Shown: piece by piece, positions 35,664 through 45,266 of the stretch
How the letters are laid out: every line of letters starts with the position of its first letter
Numbering within the stretch: the first letter of the stretch is position 1
Assembly (NCBI GenBank): GCA_017469925.1
Contig: JAFUFK010000013.1
Span: 248,001-312,000 of the forward strand
Direction: 5' to 3'
Length of the DNA: 64,000 bases
From: Bacteroidaceae bacterium
GTDB lineage: Bacteria > Bacteroidota > Bacteroidia > Bacteroidales > Bacteroidaceae
The notes under the pieces: generated by a model
What the model was told of the DNA's origin: nothing
The model's input: the letters and a program-made list of their open reading frames with translations, nothing else
The model's database searches: none
Position numbers and translations under genes: made by a program

Positions 35664-36980
35664 ATGACACGACGTACATTCCTCATGCTGGCACTCATTG
35701 TAGTGCCAGTTTTCGCTTTTGCAAAGGCGAAGAAAGTAGAGAAAGACCCGCTCGGAACAGGTGCGGAAGACCGCGCCTATTGGGCACAGTTGGCGTACAC
35801 GATGGCGGCTCCTGTCTTAGAGAATATGGCCCATGGTACGCTACAAAAGAATATGAAACTGGAACTCTCGCCCACCTGGGATAATCGCGACAAGAAGGTG
35901 GCTTACATGGAGTGCTTCGGCCGTCTGATGGCCGGCATCGCTCCTTGGCTGACCCTTCCTGACGACGATACCGAGGAGGGGCGCATGCGCCATCAGCTAC
36001 GTGAATGGGCATTGCAGGCTTATAAGAATGCTGTTGACCCTGAGAGCCCCGACTATCTGGGATGGGCGAGCGGCGGCCAGACACTCGTTGACGCGGCCTA
36101 TGTCGTAGAGAGTCTGTTCCGTGGTTACAAAGCCCTGTGGGAACCTCTTGACGACGTGACTAAACAACGTTACATCAAAGAGTTGCAAGGCCTGCGCCGA
36201 TACGACCCGCCCTACACCAACTGGCTTCTCTTCATCGGCATGGAAGAGGCCTTCCTGATGTACGTAAACGGTGGGGCCGATGCCTTTCGCATCAAGATGG
36301 CCATGTCGAAAGCCGAAGAGTGGTACATTGGTGACGGTCTTTATAGCGATGGGCCTTCGTTTGCCTTCGATTATTACAATGCCTATGTAATTCAGCCTAT
36401 GTACACTGAGTGCTTGCAGATGATTAGTGCTCGTCAGGGAGGTAACACCTACCTCATCCGGTCGAAGGGAGACAATCGTAATGGTGCCACCAACCGACTG
36501 AAGGAGGTCGTAAAGCGCATGCAAAAGTACTCAGTCATTCTCGAACGTTTCATCTCGCCCGAAGGCACATTTCCTGTCGTGGGGCGTTCTATCCCGTATC
36601 GGTTGGCAGTACTGCAACCATTGGCCCAACTGGCCTGGATGAAGCAGCTGCCACAGGAACTTCATAACGGACAGGTCAGAGCTGGCATTACTGCCGTTAT
36701 GAAACGCATGTTCGAGGGTAAGGGTAAGACCAACTTCACGCCCGACGGTTACCTGACCATCGGTTTCGTGGGCTCACACCCCAACGTAGCCGACTGGTAC
36801 ACCAACAATGGTTCGCTCTACATGACCTCGCTGGCCTTCATGCCACTTGGCCTGCCTGCCGACGATCCCTTCTGGACTGATGCACCTGAGAAGTGGACCT
36901 CGAAAAAGGCTTGGGAGGGCGACGACTTCCCGAAGGACCACAAGTGGGACATCAATCGCCAGATTCTCTATTGGGAATAA
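35664..36980 (+). CDS. Secreted DUF2264 protein (putative alpha-toroid carbohydrate enzyme)
   Basis: 438 residues. Signal peptide ending FAFAKA (about residue 22). The remainder matches the DUF2264 pattern: MECFGRLMAGIAPWL, LGWASGGQTLVDAAYVVE, TNWLLFIGMEEAF, YSDGPSFAFDYYNAYVIQP, and SPEGTFPVVGRSIPYRLA. The helical-toroid fold and acidic/aromatic clefts suggest glycoside hydrolase- or lyase-like activity (inference). Its stop codon directly abuts the stop of the convergent oxidoreductase gene with no spacer. Confidence 0.87.
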   Translation: MTRRTFLMLALIVVPVFAFAKAKKVEKDPLGTGAEDRAYWAQLAYTMAAPVLENMAHGTLQKNMKLELSPTWDNRDKKVAYMECFGRLMAGIAPWLTLPDDDTEEGRMRHQLREWALQAYKNAVDPESPDYLGWASGGQTLVDAAYVVESLFRGYKALWEPLDDVTKQRYIKELQGLRRYDPPYTNWLLFIGMEEAFLMYVNGGADAFRIKMAMSKAEEWYIGDGLYSDGPSFAFDYYNAYVIQPMYTECLQMISARQGGNTYLIRSKGDNRNGATNRLKEVVKRMQKYSVILERFISPEGTFPVVGRSIPYRLAVLQPLAQLAWMKQLPQELHNGQVRAGITAVMKRMFEGKGKTNFTPDGYLTIGFVGSHPNVADWYTNNGSLYMTSLAFMPLGLPADDPFWTDAPEKWTSKKAWEGDDFPKDHKWDINRQILYWE

Positions 36981-37967
36981 TTATTTCTTCCCCAGGATTC
37001 GGTCCATTACCCAGTTGACGGTGGTGGCCGAAACGCTATCGCACGTGCAACGACTCTTGCCTTGCAGGTGTTCAACAACTTGCTGAATTAGCGGCATCTG
37101 GACATGCTCTGGATTAGGGACGACGAATTCTTGTCGTCCCTCTTCGTTTACGAGTTCAATCGGTTCGTAGGTAAATACCGAGAAGTATAGTTGTCCGCGG
37201 TCGCCCACGATACCGATGCGGTCGGTCTTGGCCGATTGATGGGCTACGAAACACCAAGAACCACTGCCTGGCAGACCGTCGGCAAATTGGAAAGAGGCCG
37301 ACACAGTGTCCTCCGTCTGATATAATCCCGCGCGATTGGTGCAGTAGCCATGAGCCCGCAATATAGGGCCAAACATCTCCTGCAGAAGGTCTATCTGGTG
37401 GGGTGCCAGGTCATAGAAATAGCCTCCGCCCGCAATGTCACGCTGGACGCGCCAGGGCAGATTGTCACGATCGTAGTCAAGGTCGCGCGGAGGCACAGCA
37501 AAGCGTATCTGTACGTTGCTTACCCGGCCCACGGCACCACTTGCCACGAGTTCCCTTACCTTCAGGAAATAGGGCAGGCACCTGCGATAGTAAGCTACGA
37601 AGCAGGGTACGCCCGTCTGTTCCGAGATACGATTGATACGTTGACAATCGGGATAAGAGGCTGCCAGAGGTTTCTCCACATACACGGGCTTACCCGAACG
37701 CATGGCCATGATGGCGTATGTGGCATGGGAGGAAGGAGGAGTGGCGATATAGACTGCTGTCACTTCAGGGTCATCTACTAACTTCTGGGCATCGTCGTAC
37801 CAACGCGGAATAGCATGCCGCTCGGCATAAGAGCGAGCCCGCTCTCTGTTTCTACTCATTACAGCCACCACGCTCGAACCTGGGACCTTGGCAAATGCCG
37901 GTCCAGACTTCCTTTCCGTCACTTCACCACAGCCGATGAAGCCCCATTTCACTTCCTTCATGCTCAT
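36981..37967 (-). CDS. Gfo/Idh/MocA family oxidoreductase
   Basis: 328 residues from the ATG at 37967 (MSMKEVKWGFIGCGEV); MKEV at 37961 is an alternative. NAD(P)-binding Rossmann domain (WGFIGCGEVTE, VAVYIATPPSSH) with the family EKP motif in YVEKPLAA and the substrate-domain motif GGGYFYDLAPHQIDLL, giving the catalytic His. Oxidises or reduces sugars and inositols; the substrate is not evident. Convergent to the DUF2264 gene, which may link it to carbohydrate use. Confidence 0.9.
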   Translation of the reverse strand: MSMKEVKWGFIGCGEVTERKSGPAFAKVPGSSVVAVMSRNRERARSYAERHAIPRWYDDAQKLVDDPEVTAVYIATPPSSHATYAIMAMRSGKPVYVEKPLAASYPDCQRINRISEQTGVPCFVAYYRRCLPYFLKVRELVASGAVGRVSNVQIRFAVPPRDLDYDRDNLPWRVQRDIAGGGYFYDLAPHQIDLLQEMFGPILRAHGYCTNRAGLYQTEDTVSASFQFADGLPGSGSWCFVAHQSAKTDRIGIVGDRGQLYFSVFTYEPIELVNEEGRQEFVVPNPEHVQMPLIQQVVEHLQGKSRCTCDSVSATTVNWVMDRILGKK

Positions 37968-38039
37968 TTTTCTCACGTTTTGCTTGCAAATATACAAAGA
38001 ATCTGCTTATTTTGCACTCGCAAACCCGATAAACTTCAT

Positions 38040-38891
38040 ATGGAAACCCAGATAATCAAACCCCGCAGTTATGTTTCTTGCCTCTCGCAAGGCCTCAGTT
38101 ATCCCCTCGTACACTTTACCGACATCCTGCGTTTCACCTGGCCTGCCATCCTCGTTTCGACGCTCCTGACGGTTGCCATCGCCCTATATGGTGTAACTCT
38201 GATGATGCAGTCCTCGCCCGCGCTCTTCGTCGTGGCCTTAGTCCTTGAGTTACTTGACATCCTTGGCTTTTCGTACTATCTGGCCCATGTTGTGTGGCAG
38301 CAGCGCCGACTCGTCGAATTGGGCTATATTCCTCGCGTACGTCCTTGGCATGTATGGCGTGAGCTCGTCAGCCCCTTCTGGCGTTCCGTCCTCTGCTCTT
38401 TAGTGATTGACGTATTGTTTGTCATCTCTGTCGTAGCATTCAGCGTGGGGTTGATTCTGCCCCCTTTGCAACTTTTGCTTTGGCTGAGTCCTGTGCCTTT
38501 GGTGCTGCTACTCTTCCTTTTGCCTGTGAGCCAGCACTACCTATTTACGGGCGATAGCCTTTCCCGCTCATTCGACCACTTCCATGTGCGCTACATGGGC
38601 CGTCTCTTGGCCATCGTCGTACTCTCGGGGCTTGTAGTGCTGCTTATCGTCGCTTTGGGCGCCATGCCTTTCGGCATAGTTTCCTACATTGATGCCCAAT
38701 CTACTATTGGGCTGCTGACGGGGGATGCAGCTCAATTGCCGAGCTATTTCCCATGGCTTCGCTTGCTTAGCATCTTCATCCTCCAGTTCGTTGCACTTTG
38801 CGCCTTCCCCCTGATGCTCTACCCACAGCTCTTTCACTGGGGTGCTGTTACCGCTATCGAACAGGAACGGGAAGGGAAGGAGCAAGTATAA
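38040..38891 (+). CDS. Multi-pass membrane protein of unknown function
   Basis: 283 residues from the ATG at 38040; the frame is open further upstream but lies over the divergent gene. About six hydrophobic helices are visible (for example ILVSTLLTVAIALYGVTLMM, VALVLELLDILGFSYYL, LLAIVVLSGLVVLLIVALGA, LLSIFILQFVALCAFPLML). A variant -7 box TTATTTTG lies at 38007-38014. No catalytic motif is seen. It ends 26 bp before the 3' end of the convergent ABC gene. Confidence 0.75.
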   Translation: METQIIKPRSYVSCLSQGLSYPLVHFTDILRFTWPAILVSTLLTVAIALYGVTLMMQSSPALFVVALVLELLDILGFSYYLAHVVWQQRRLVELGYIPRVRPWHVWRELVSPFWRSVLCSLVIDVLFVISVVAFSVGLILPPLQLLLWLSPVPLVLLLFLLPVSQHYLFTGDSLSRSFDHFHVRYMGRLLAIVVLSGLVVLLIVALGAMPFGIVSYIDAQSTIGLLTGDAAQLPSYFPWLRLLSIFILQFVALCAFPLMLYPQLFHWGAVTAIEQEREGKEQV

Positions 38892-38916
38892 CCCTCGCAG
38901 ACCCTTTACAACACAC

Positions 38917-39618
38917 TTAGACCTCGAAATAGTTCTCGAGTTCCTGTTGGGCCTCGCCATTCGTATTGGGGATGTCGCGAATGATGTGGCCATTCTCCAA
39001 AAGGGCAATGCGCGGACAGATATCGACCGTGTGCTGGAGGTTGTGACTGGAGACAAGGATGGTGGCTCCGGTCTCGCGGTTGTAATCCTGGAGAAGGTGC
39101 TTCATGTGGCTCTGTGAAGAGGGGTCGAGGAAGTTGAAGGGTTCGTCGAGGATAAGCACTTGGGGACGCAGGAGCATGGCGGCAACGATACCCACCTTTT
39201 GCTTGTTTCCGGCCGAGAGGTTGCGGATGAGCTTCTTCTGGCCCATGACTTCGCCAGCCATGAAATGGGTGTAGCGTTGCATCTCCTCTTCAAGGCCCGT
39301 CTCGTTGAGCCCGCTAATACGAGCGATGAAACGGAAGTACTCATCTGGCGTCAGGTAGTCGATGAGGAATGACTCATCAACGTAGGCACCAGTCCAGTCT
39401 TTCCAGGTTTCAGTCTCTGCGACATTTATTCCATTGACATAGACGGTGCCCGTATCGGCCTTGATGAGGTCGAGTATGAGGCGGAAGAGGGTGCTCTTGC
39501 CGGCTCCGTTGTTACCAACGAGACCAAGTATCTCGCCAGACTGGATTTCGTAGTGGTCAATATCGACGGCGACTTTTTCGCCGAAGGTTTTGCGGAGGTT
39601 GTCGATTATGATATTCAT
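38917..39618 (-). CDS. ABC transporter ATP-binding protein
   Basis: 233 residues. Walker A GNNGAGKST (36-44), Q-loop around residue 85, signature LSAGNKQKV, Walker B VLILDEPFNFLDP, H-loop SSHN. Like the ATPases of export systems of the BcrA/YadG type. It follows the DUF5687 gene by 27 bp; that protein supplies the membrane subunit. The transported substrate is unknown. Confidence 0.92.
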   Translation of the reverse strand: MNIIIDNLRKTFGEKVAVDIDHYEIQSGEILGLVGNNGAGKSTLFRLILDLIKADTGTVYVNGINVAETETWKDWTGAYVDESFLIDYLTPDEYFRFIARISGLNETGLEEEMQRYTHFMAGEVMGQKKLIRNLSAGNKQKVGIVAAMLLRPQVLILDEPFNFLDPSSQSHMKHLLQDYNRETGATILVSSHNLQHTVDICPRIALLENGHIIRDIPNTNGEAQQELENYFEV

Positions 39619-39645
39619 AGGGGTCGGAGTATTCGGAGTAACTGA

Positions 39646-41139
39646 TTATTGTCTGCTTGCGCGGAAGCCCTCCATGTTCTGATAGCGGCGAAGCATGAAG
39701 CGGCGGTAGATATTACGGAGCCAGAGGCGATGGGTGGCGATACCCAGGATGCCCAGCGCAATGAGTGGCATGTAGCCCCAAAGGGGACCGAGCAGGAGGA
39801 CGCTGAGTTTCTCGAGGGCAAGGGGTAGGAAGAGGACCACGAGGGAGACTATCTGCTGAACCATCGTGCCCGAACGGGCGCCCGTGAGCTTGACGTTGAG
39901 GGGTAGGGTGTCCTTGTTATAGACGGCCAACTGGAAGATGCAGGGATAGAGCACGCCTGCGGTGAAGAGCAGATAGCCGAGGTTCATCCAGAAGGATATC
40001 TTCCCGCTCACAATCAGGGGCAGGATGAGCACGAAGGGGATAACGAGGATGGCCAGGTTGAAGTAGTACTTGGCACGCAGCAGGTCGTAGATGGTCTCGC
40101 GACGCGACATAAGTCCGTCGATGTAGTTACCCTCGTAGCTCATGATGGCGATGAGGGTCATTGCCCCCATGATGACGTAGTCGTAGAGGCAGATGAACGA
40201 CTTCATGAATCCACCATCATAGACATCGGTGAAGTATAGCATCAGGCTGAAGAATAGTATCAGCCCCAGACCGACGAAGAACTGCATACGAACTTGCTTG
40301 TTGCGCATACGCAGCTTGAGTTCGAGTTTCAGGTATTCGCCCATCGTGCCGAAGCGGTTAAGGTAGGCGAACTGGGAGGCCTTTTTCAGGTCCACCTCCT
40401 CCTTCTTCCCGATTTCGTTATAGACCATGCCCATCTGCAGGCGATAGTTGGCCCAGAGGGCTAAGGCGATGAGCACAAAGACGATGAGGTAGGGCCACAG
40501 TTGCCACTCGGCAAAGCCCTGCATGAAGGTGACGAATGGCACGCGCAGGACGTTGTGCTCAGGTATCAGACACGTGCAGACGAGAGCCGCATGAAGGACA
40601 AGCGGGGCCAGGAACCAGAGCATGTGACGCATGCAGAGTGCACGGGTAAAGAGGTATCCGAGACCATTGAGTACGAAGAGCAACCAATAGCCGACGAGCC
40701 AACCCAGATAAGCCCACCATCCCATGAGCGGAACCACGCTGACCAGTCCGAAGGGCACGAGGAAAAAGGCCCAGAAGAGATTGCCCAGCGAGAGCATGTT
40801 CTGGACGAGGTAAGTCTTCATCAGGAACGAACGCCGAATGGGCAGCAGGGCATAGGCGTGGGCCTTCTGCGCAGGAGTTTCCTGCATCATGAAGCGCATC
40901 CAGAAGTCGATGATGAGCAGCCAGTAGAAGCCTCCGTCGAGCCGGTGATAGGCCGCAGAGTAGTCGCCCTTGAGTCCGAAGCCCATCGAAACGCCCATGA
41001 TTATCATCAGTGCGGCATAGTAAGCCACCATGAACCACATGAGGAACTTCATGAAGCGGTTCTTCTCGAACATCGGGTGGCGCAGGTCCTTCAGGGCTTC
41101 TGTGCGTCGGATAAGTCGGTAGAGTTGGAACTTTGTCAT
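39646..41139 (-). CDS. DUF5687 family ABC permease
   Basis: 497 residues with about 11-12 predicted membrane helices in clusters (for example FLMWFMVAYYAALMIIMGVS, GLVSVVPLMGWWAYLGWLVG, IVSLVVLFLPLALEKLSVLL). The cytosolic N-terminus LIRRTEALKDLRHPMFEKN and ALLPIRRSFLMKTYLVQN fit the DUF5687 family, permeases with an adjacent ATPase. Overlaps trxB by 4 bp, so it belongs to the ftsK-lolA-trxB operon. Confidence 0.87.
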   Translation of the reverse strand: MTKFQLYRLIRRTEALKDLRHPMFEKNRFMKFLMWFMVAYYAALMIIMGVSMGFGLKGDYSAAYHRLDGGFYWLLIIDFWMRFMMQETPAQKAHAYALLPIRRSFLMKTYLVQNMLSLGNLFWAFFLVPFGLVSVVPLMGWWAYLGWLVGYWLLFVLNGLGYLFTRALCMRHMLWFLAPLVLHAALVCTCLIPEHNVLRVPFVTFMQGFAEWQLWPYLIVFVLIALALWANYRLQMGMVYNEIGKKEEVDLKKASQFAYLNRFGTMGEYLKLELKLRMRNKQVRMQFFVGLGLILFFSLMLYFTDVYDGGFMKSFICLYDYVIMGAMTLIAIMSYEGNYIDGLMSRRETIYDLLRAKYYFNLAILVIPFVLILPLIVSGKISFWMNLGYLLFTAGVLYPCIFQLAVYNKDTLPLNVKLTGARSGTMVQQIVSLVVLFLPLALEKLSVLLLGPLWGYMPLIALGILGIATHRLWLRNIYRRFMLRRYQNMEGFRASRQ

Positions 41140-42068
41140 AGGGTGGCGAGATAGCGTTCGGCTTCGATAGCTGCTTTGGCTCCACTACCGGCGGCAATTA
41201 CGGCCTGACGATAGTGAGGGTCGGCCACATCGCCTGCGGCAAAGACGCCGGGCACACCCGTACGAGGAGAGTCGCCCTCGGTGAGGATGTAACCCGTCTC
41301 ATCGGTCTTGACCCACGGCAGGAAAATGTCTGAATTGGGCTTGTGGCCGATGGCCAGGAAGAATCCGTCGAGTGGCAGGTCGTAACGACGTTCGTCGGCC
41401 TCGCCCTTGCGATGGACAAGGTGGGCGCCTTCGAGACGCTCCGTGCCATAGAGGCCGAGGGTGTTGTGCTCGAAGAGGACTTCAATCTTGGGATTCTGCA
41501 GGACACGGTCTTGCATGATTTGGGTGGCACGCAAGTAGTGTTTCCTGACGATGAGATAGACCTTCTGGGCCAGTCCGGCCAGATAGGAGGCTTCCTCGCA
41601 GGCGGTATCACCTCCGCCCACGACGGCCACCGTCTTCCGGCGATAGAAGAATCCGTCACATGTGGCACAGGCCGAGACGCCACGGCCGTTGAACGTCTTT
41701 TCGTCCTCCAGGCCCAGGTACTTCGCGGTGGCTCCGGTGGCGATGATGATGGCGTCGGCCGTAACCTCCGTCTCGTCGTCGAACCAAACGTGGTAAGGAC
41801 GCGCAGAGAGGTCGGTGCGGGTGGCAATGGCTGAACGCATCTCACAACCGAAGCGCTCGGCCTGACGACGGATGTCCTCCATCATGTCGAACCCCTGCAC
41901 GCCATCGGGATAGCCGGGGAAGTTTTCTACTTCGGTCGTCTGCGTGAGCTGACCACCAGGTTGTATGCCCTCGTAAAGGACGGGGCTCAGATTGGCTCGG
42001 CCTGCGTATATGGCGGCAGTATAGCCGGCAGGTCCTCCACCAATGATTAGGCAACGAATGTGTTCCAT
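41136..42068 (-). CDS. trxB: Thioredoxin-disulfide reductase
   Basis: 310 residues. FAD-binding GGGPAGYTAAIYAGRA at residues 10-25, redox pair Cys134/Cys137 in SACATCDGF, NADPH-binding VVGGGDTACEEA, and the C-terminal FAD motif GVFAAGDVADPHYRQAV. Passes electrons from NADPH to thioredoxin. It lies 3 bp after lolA. Confidence 0.97.
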   Translation of the reverse strand: MEHIRCLIIGGGPAGYTAAIYAGRANLSPVLYEGIQPGGQLTQTTEVENFPGYPDGVQGFDMMEDIRRQAERFGCEMRSAIATRTDLSARPYHVWFDDETEVTADAIIIATGATAKYLGLEDEKTFNGRGVSACATCDGFFYRRKTVAVVGGGDTACEEASYLAGLAQKVYLIVRKHYLRATQIMQDRVLQNPKIEVLFEHNTLGLYGTERLEGAHLVHRKGEADERRYDLPLDGFFLAIGHKPNSDIFLPWVKTDETGYILTEGDSPRTGVPGVFAAGDVADPHYRQAVIAAGSGAKAAIEAERYLATL

Positions 42069-42071
42069 AAT

Positions 42072-42713
42072 TTATCTTAGGTCTATGATTTCAGCGTCGG
42101 GATATTGGCTCTTGGGGAAGGTGAAGTGCGAGTCGGGGAACTGCTTGCCCGTCGTAAAACTGTTGACAACCAGCCGCATCCACTGGCTCTTGCCCTGGCG
42201 CATGGAGACGCGGACGGGATTGTACTGGAGGTCAACCTCGAGGAAGATTTCACGAATCTCCTGCTTCGCGTTGTCGGCCGTCAGGGTCAGTCTGTAGCCC
42301 TGCTTGCCATTGCTCATCTTGCCGCGCTTCATCTTGTAGTTGAAGCCCTTCTTGTAGATACTGAGGAAGGCATAGGGGTTCATGGCTTGCAGTTCCGTGC
42401 CCGTGGGCTCGGTCATGTTCACTTCCGTGTCGCCCACCTGCATCGACCACTGCGTGCGGCCGTCGAACCAGGTGAGCATGTCGGTGCTCTGAATCGTGAA
42501 CTTGCGCCCTTGCACGTCCATAGTGCCGATGGTGCTACCCTGTGGGGTCTTGCCCAGTATGCTGGTGGCCGTAAATTGCAGGGCGATACCTCCTGCCTTG
42601 CTGATGTGGGCGGCGGTGGCGTCGAGCACCTTGCGGGCTTCCTTGTCCTTCGTCCCAGCCTGGGCTGTCAGCCCCAATGAGCATACGAGAAGGAGAAATA
42701 ATATCCGTTTCAT
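42072..42713 (-). CDS. lolA: LolA-like periplasmic lipoprotein carrier
   Basis: 213 residues. Signal peptide MKRILFLLLVCSLGLTAQA, then the LolA/LolB beta-half-barrel with ATSILGKTPQGSTIGTMDVQGRKF, DMLTWFDGRTQWSM and a C-terminal IFLEVDLQYNPVRV strand. LolA carries lipoproteins across the periplasm from the inner-membrane LolCDE transporter. It is 8 bp downstream of ftsK. The ABC/permease genes at 51566-53379 could be a partner release system. Confidence 0.88.
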   Translation of the reverse strand: MKRILFLLLVCSLGLTAQAGTKDKEARKVLDATAAHISKAGGIALQFTATSILGKTPQGSTIGTMDVQGRKFTIQSTDMLTWFDGRTQWSMQVGDTEVNMTEPTGTELQAMNPYAFLSIYKKGFNYKMKRGKMSNGKQGYRLTLTADNAKQEIREIFLEVDLQYNPVRVSMRQGKSQWMRLVVNSFTTGKQFPDSHFTFPKSQYPDAEIIDLR

Positions 42714-42721
42714 TATTGTTC

Positions 42722-45172
42722 CTATTTCAGATTATCAAGTAATTGCATCAGTTCCACATCGCCCATGCAGAGCACCTCGCGAGGCTTTGCACCTACCTGA
42801 GGACCTACGACGCCGATGCGCTCCAACTGGTCCATCAGACGGCCTGCACGGTTGTAGCCGATAGAGAACTTGCGCTGTATCATGCTTGTCGAACCCTGCT
42901 GCGTGTTGACCACCAGGCGGGCCACCTCCTCGAGCATCGGGTCGAGATGGTTGATATCGACGTCGGCCGCACCGCCACTCTCTTCGCCCTCCATTGCCAC
43001 GGGAGGCAAGGGGAAGGGGGCGTTGTAGCTCTGCTGGCAGGCGATGTAGTTGGCAATGCGTTCCACCTCGGGCGTATCGACGAAGGCACACTGCACACGA
43101 ACGGGTTCCGAACCGGCCAGGAAGAGCATGTCGCCCTTACCAATCAGTTGGTTGGCACCGGGGCGGTCGAGGATGGTCTTCGAATCGACAGAGGCACTGA
43201 CCTTGAAGGCCATGCGGGCGGGGAAGTTGGCCTTGATGGTACCCGTGATGATGTTGACGGTCGGGCGCTGGGTGGCAATAATCATGTGGATGCCGACGGC
43301 GCGCGCCAGTTGGGCAATGCGTGCGATGGGCAGTTCCACCTCCTTGCCAGCCGTCATGATGAGGTCGCCGAACTCGTCGATGATGACCACGATGTAGGGC
43401 ATGAACTTATGCCCGTTCTGCGGGTTGAGGTGGCGCGACTTGAACTTCTCGTTGTATTCCTTAATATTACGCGCGCGAGCCCGTTTCAGCAGGTCGTAGC
43501 GCGTGTCCATCTCTACGCAGAGGCTCTTCAGTGTCTGCACGACCTTGTTCACGTCGGTGATGATGGGCTCGTCGGTGTCCTCGTTGCCCTCCACCTGTGC
43601 CAGGAAGTGGTTGACGATGGGGTTATAGACGGAGAACTCCACCTTCTTCGGGTCAACCATCACGAGTTTCAGTTCGGCCGGATGCTTCTTGTAGAGCAGG
43701 CTGGTAATGATGGCGTTCAGGCCGACCGACTTACCCTGGCCCGTAGCACCGGCCACCAGCAGGTGGGGCATCTTGGCCAGATCGACCATGAATATCTCGT
43801 TCGTGATGGTCTTGCCCAAGGCCATAGGCAGTTCGAACTCCGTCTCCTGGAACTTGCGGCTGTTGATGATGCTCTCCATCGAGACCATCTGCGGCTTGGC
43901 GTTGGGCACCTCGATGCCGACGGTTCCCTTACCGGGAATGGGCGCAATGATGCGGATGCCCAAGGCCGAGAGGGAGAGGGCAATATCGTTCTCGAGGTTA
44001 CGGATTTTGGCGATGCGCACACCGGGAGCCGGCGTCACCTCGTAGAGCGTGATGGTCGGGCCCACGGTGGCCTTGATGCTACTAATCTCTACACCAAAGC
44101 TGTGGAGCACCTGCAGGATTTGGTCCTTGTTCTTCTTCTGCTCCTCCATATCCACGCCCACGCGGTCGATGTCGTACTTCTTCAGCAGGTCCAGGGTGGG
44201 GTACTTATAGTGCGAGAGGTCCAGTTTGGGGTCATAGGGTTCCAGGGCCATCGTCTCGTCGAGGTCGGCCTCTTCTTCGGCTTCGCCAATGTGCACCTTG
44301 ATGCCGTCCTCCTCAGGCGTTTCGCTTACGGTCTGTCCGCCCACGTTCACCTCGAAGGGGGTGTCCTGTCCCACGAGGGCTGCCACGGCGGGTGTCTCCT
44401 GATGGGGCGTGAAGTCGATGGTCGTGGCCGTTTCGCGAGGTTCACCTTCAGGCTGTTCGTTGAGGTCGATGACGGTTGGGCGTTCGTTTTCGTCCTTCGG
44501 ATATTCACCTTCCTCCTGGGCAAGGTCTTCCGACGACTTGCCCTCAGCCTTTCGGCGTGCAGCATCCAGGGCGCGACGGACGAAGTGGATGGTCTCCCCA
44601 CTCAGGTAACCTACATAGGCAATGGCCGTGGCCACAACGGCAATCAGCGTCCCCGCCAGGCCTATCTTCCGAATGAGGTATTCGAGGGCCGTCTGTCCGT
44701 GCATGCCCCCGAGTATGATGTAGCTATCCTCGAAGAAATAACGCTGGAACAGGGCACCTGCAATGGAGAACCACACCATCATCAGGATGCAGTTGATAAG
44801 CCACTTCCACAGGCGTATGCGCCCGATTTGCAGAATCTTCAGGGCAACGACAATCATCAGTATGGGCACGAAGAAGGTGGCCTGGCCAAACGTACGGTTC
44901 ATCACGTTCTTCACCAGACCTATACCCAGACTGCCCAGCCAATTGGCAGGCGTGTCGCCGGGTGCGTAGTTCTGGTCCTCGGCCCCGGTGAAGAGGTTGC
45001 TGGTGAAGGCGATGAGCAGGAGGATGGCGCAGAGCACGAGCACTCCCGCCACAATCCAGCGCGACAACTCGGTCTTGCTGATGGGGTCCTCCAGGTCGCC
45101 GCTGTCCGTCTTGCGCTTCTGCGTTGCTTTCTTTGTAACTTTCGTATTCTTGGTTTTGCTATCTGTTGCCAT
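42722..45172 (-). CDS. ftsK: DNA translocase FtsK/SpoIIIE
   Basis: 816 residues. A basic N-terminus, four membrane helices (residues about 35-200), an acidic linker (about 225-310, EDLAQEEGEYPKDENERP), the beta-alpha DNA motor with Walker A GATGQGKSV (about 474-482) and Walker B VVIIDEFGDLIM, and a C-terminal gamma winged helix (QRKFSIGYNRAGRLMDQLE). Pumps chromosome ends through the closing septum and activates XerCD. First gene of the ftsK-lolA-trxB-DUF5687-ABC operon, from the promoter in the 55-bp repeat. Confidence 0.96.
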   Translation of the reverse strand: MATDSKTKNTKVTKKATQKRKTDSGDLEDPISKTELSRWIVAGVLVLCAILLLIAFTSNLFTGAEDQNYAPGDTPANWLGSLGIGLVKNVMNRTFGQATFFVPILMIVVALKILQIGRIRLWKWLINCILMMVWFSIAGALFQRYFFEDSYIILGGMHGQTALEYLIRKIGLAGTLIAVVATAIAYVGYLSGETIHFVRRALDAARRKAEGKSSEDLAQEEGEYPKDENERPTVIDLNEQPEGEPRETATTIDFTPHQETPAVAALVGQDTPFEVNVGGQTVSETPEEDGIKVHIGEAEEEADLDETMALEPYDPKLDLSHYKYPTLDLLKKYDIDRVGVDMEEQKKNKDQILQVLHSFGVEISSIKATVGPTITLYEVTPAPGVRIAKIRNLENDIALSLSALGIRIIAPIPGKGTVGIEVPNAKPQMVSMESIINSRKFQETEFELPMALGKTITNEIFMVDLAKMPHLLVAGATGQGKSVGLNAIITSLLYKKHPAELKLVMVDPKKVEFSVYNPIVNHFLAQVEGNEDTDEPIITDVNKVVQTLKSLCVEMDTRYDLLKRARARNIKEYNEKFKSRHLNPQNGHKFMPYIVVIIDEFGDLIMTAGKEVELPIARIAQLARAVGIHMIIATQRPTVNIITGTIKANFPARMAFKVSASVDSKTILDRPGANQLIGKGDMLFLAGSEPVRVQCAFVDTPEVERIANYIACQQSYNAPFPLPPVAMEGEESGGAADVDINHLDPMLEEVARLVVNTQQGSTSMIQRKFSIGYNRAGRLMDQLERIGVVGPQVGAKPREVLCMGDVELMQLLDNLK

Positions 45173-45211
45173 ACGCGTACGTGTACTTATTTAATAATTG
45201 TTAGAATGGGC

Positions 45212-45266
45212 GTACAAAGATAGTGCAAACCGAGCAAAATGCCAAATCTTTTGGCGCATTTTCGAG
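45212..45266 (-). repeat. Left arm of a perfect 55-bp inverted repeat, carrying the ftsK promoter
   Basis: Identical in reverse complement to 45671-45725. Minus strand: -33 TTTG (45243-45246), 20-bp spacer, -7 TATCTTTG (45215-45222). A GCCAAA-AGA-TTTGGC dyad overlaps the -33 box, an operator-like position. Confidence 0.9.

Noticed and set aside
42743-45223. 826-codon plus-strand frame opposite ftsK
   Set aside because: Covers the whole of a clear FtsK gene, has no motif and is His/Leu/Val-rich. A shadow frame.
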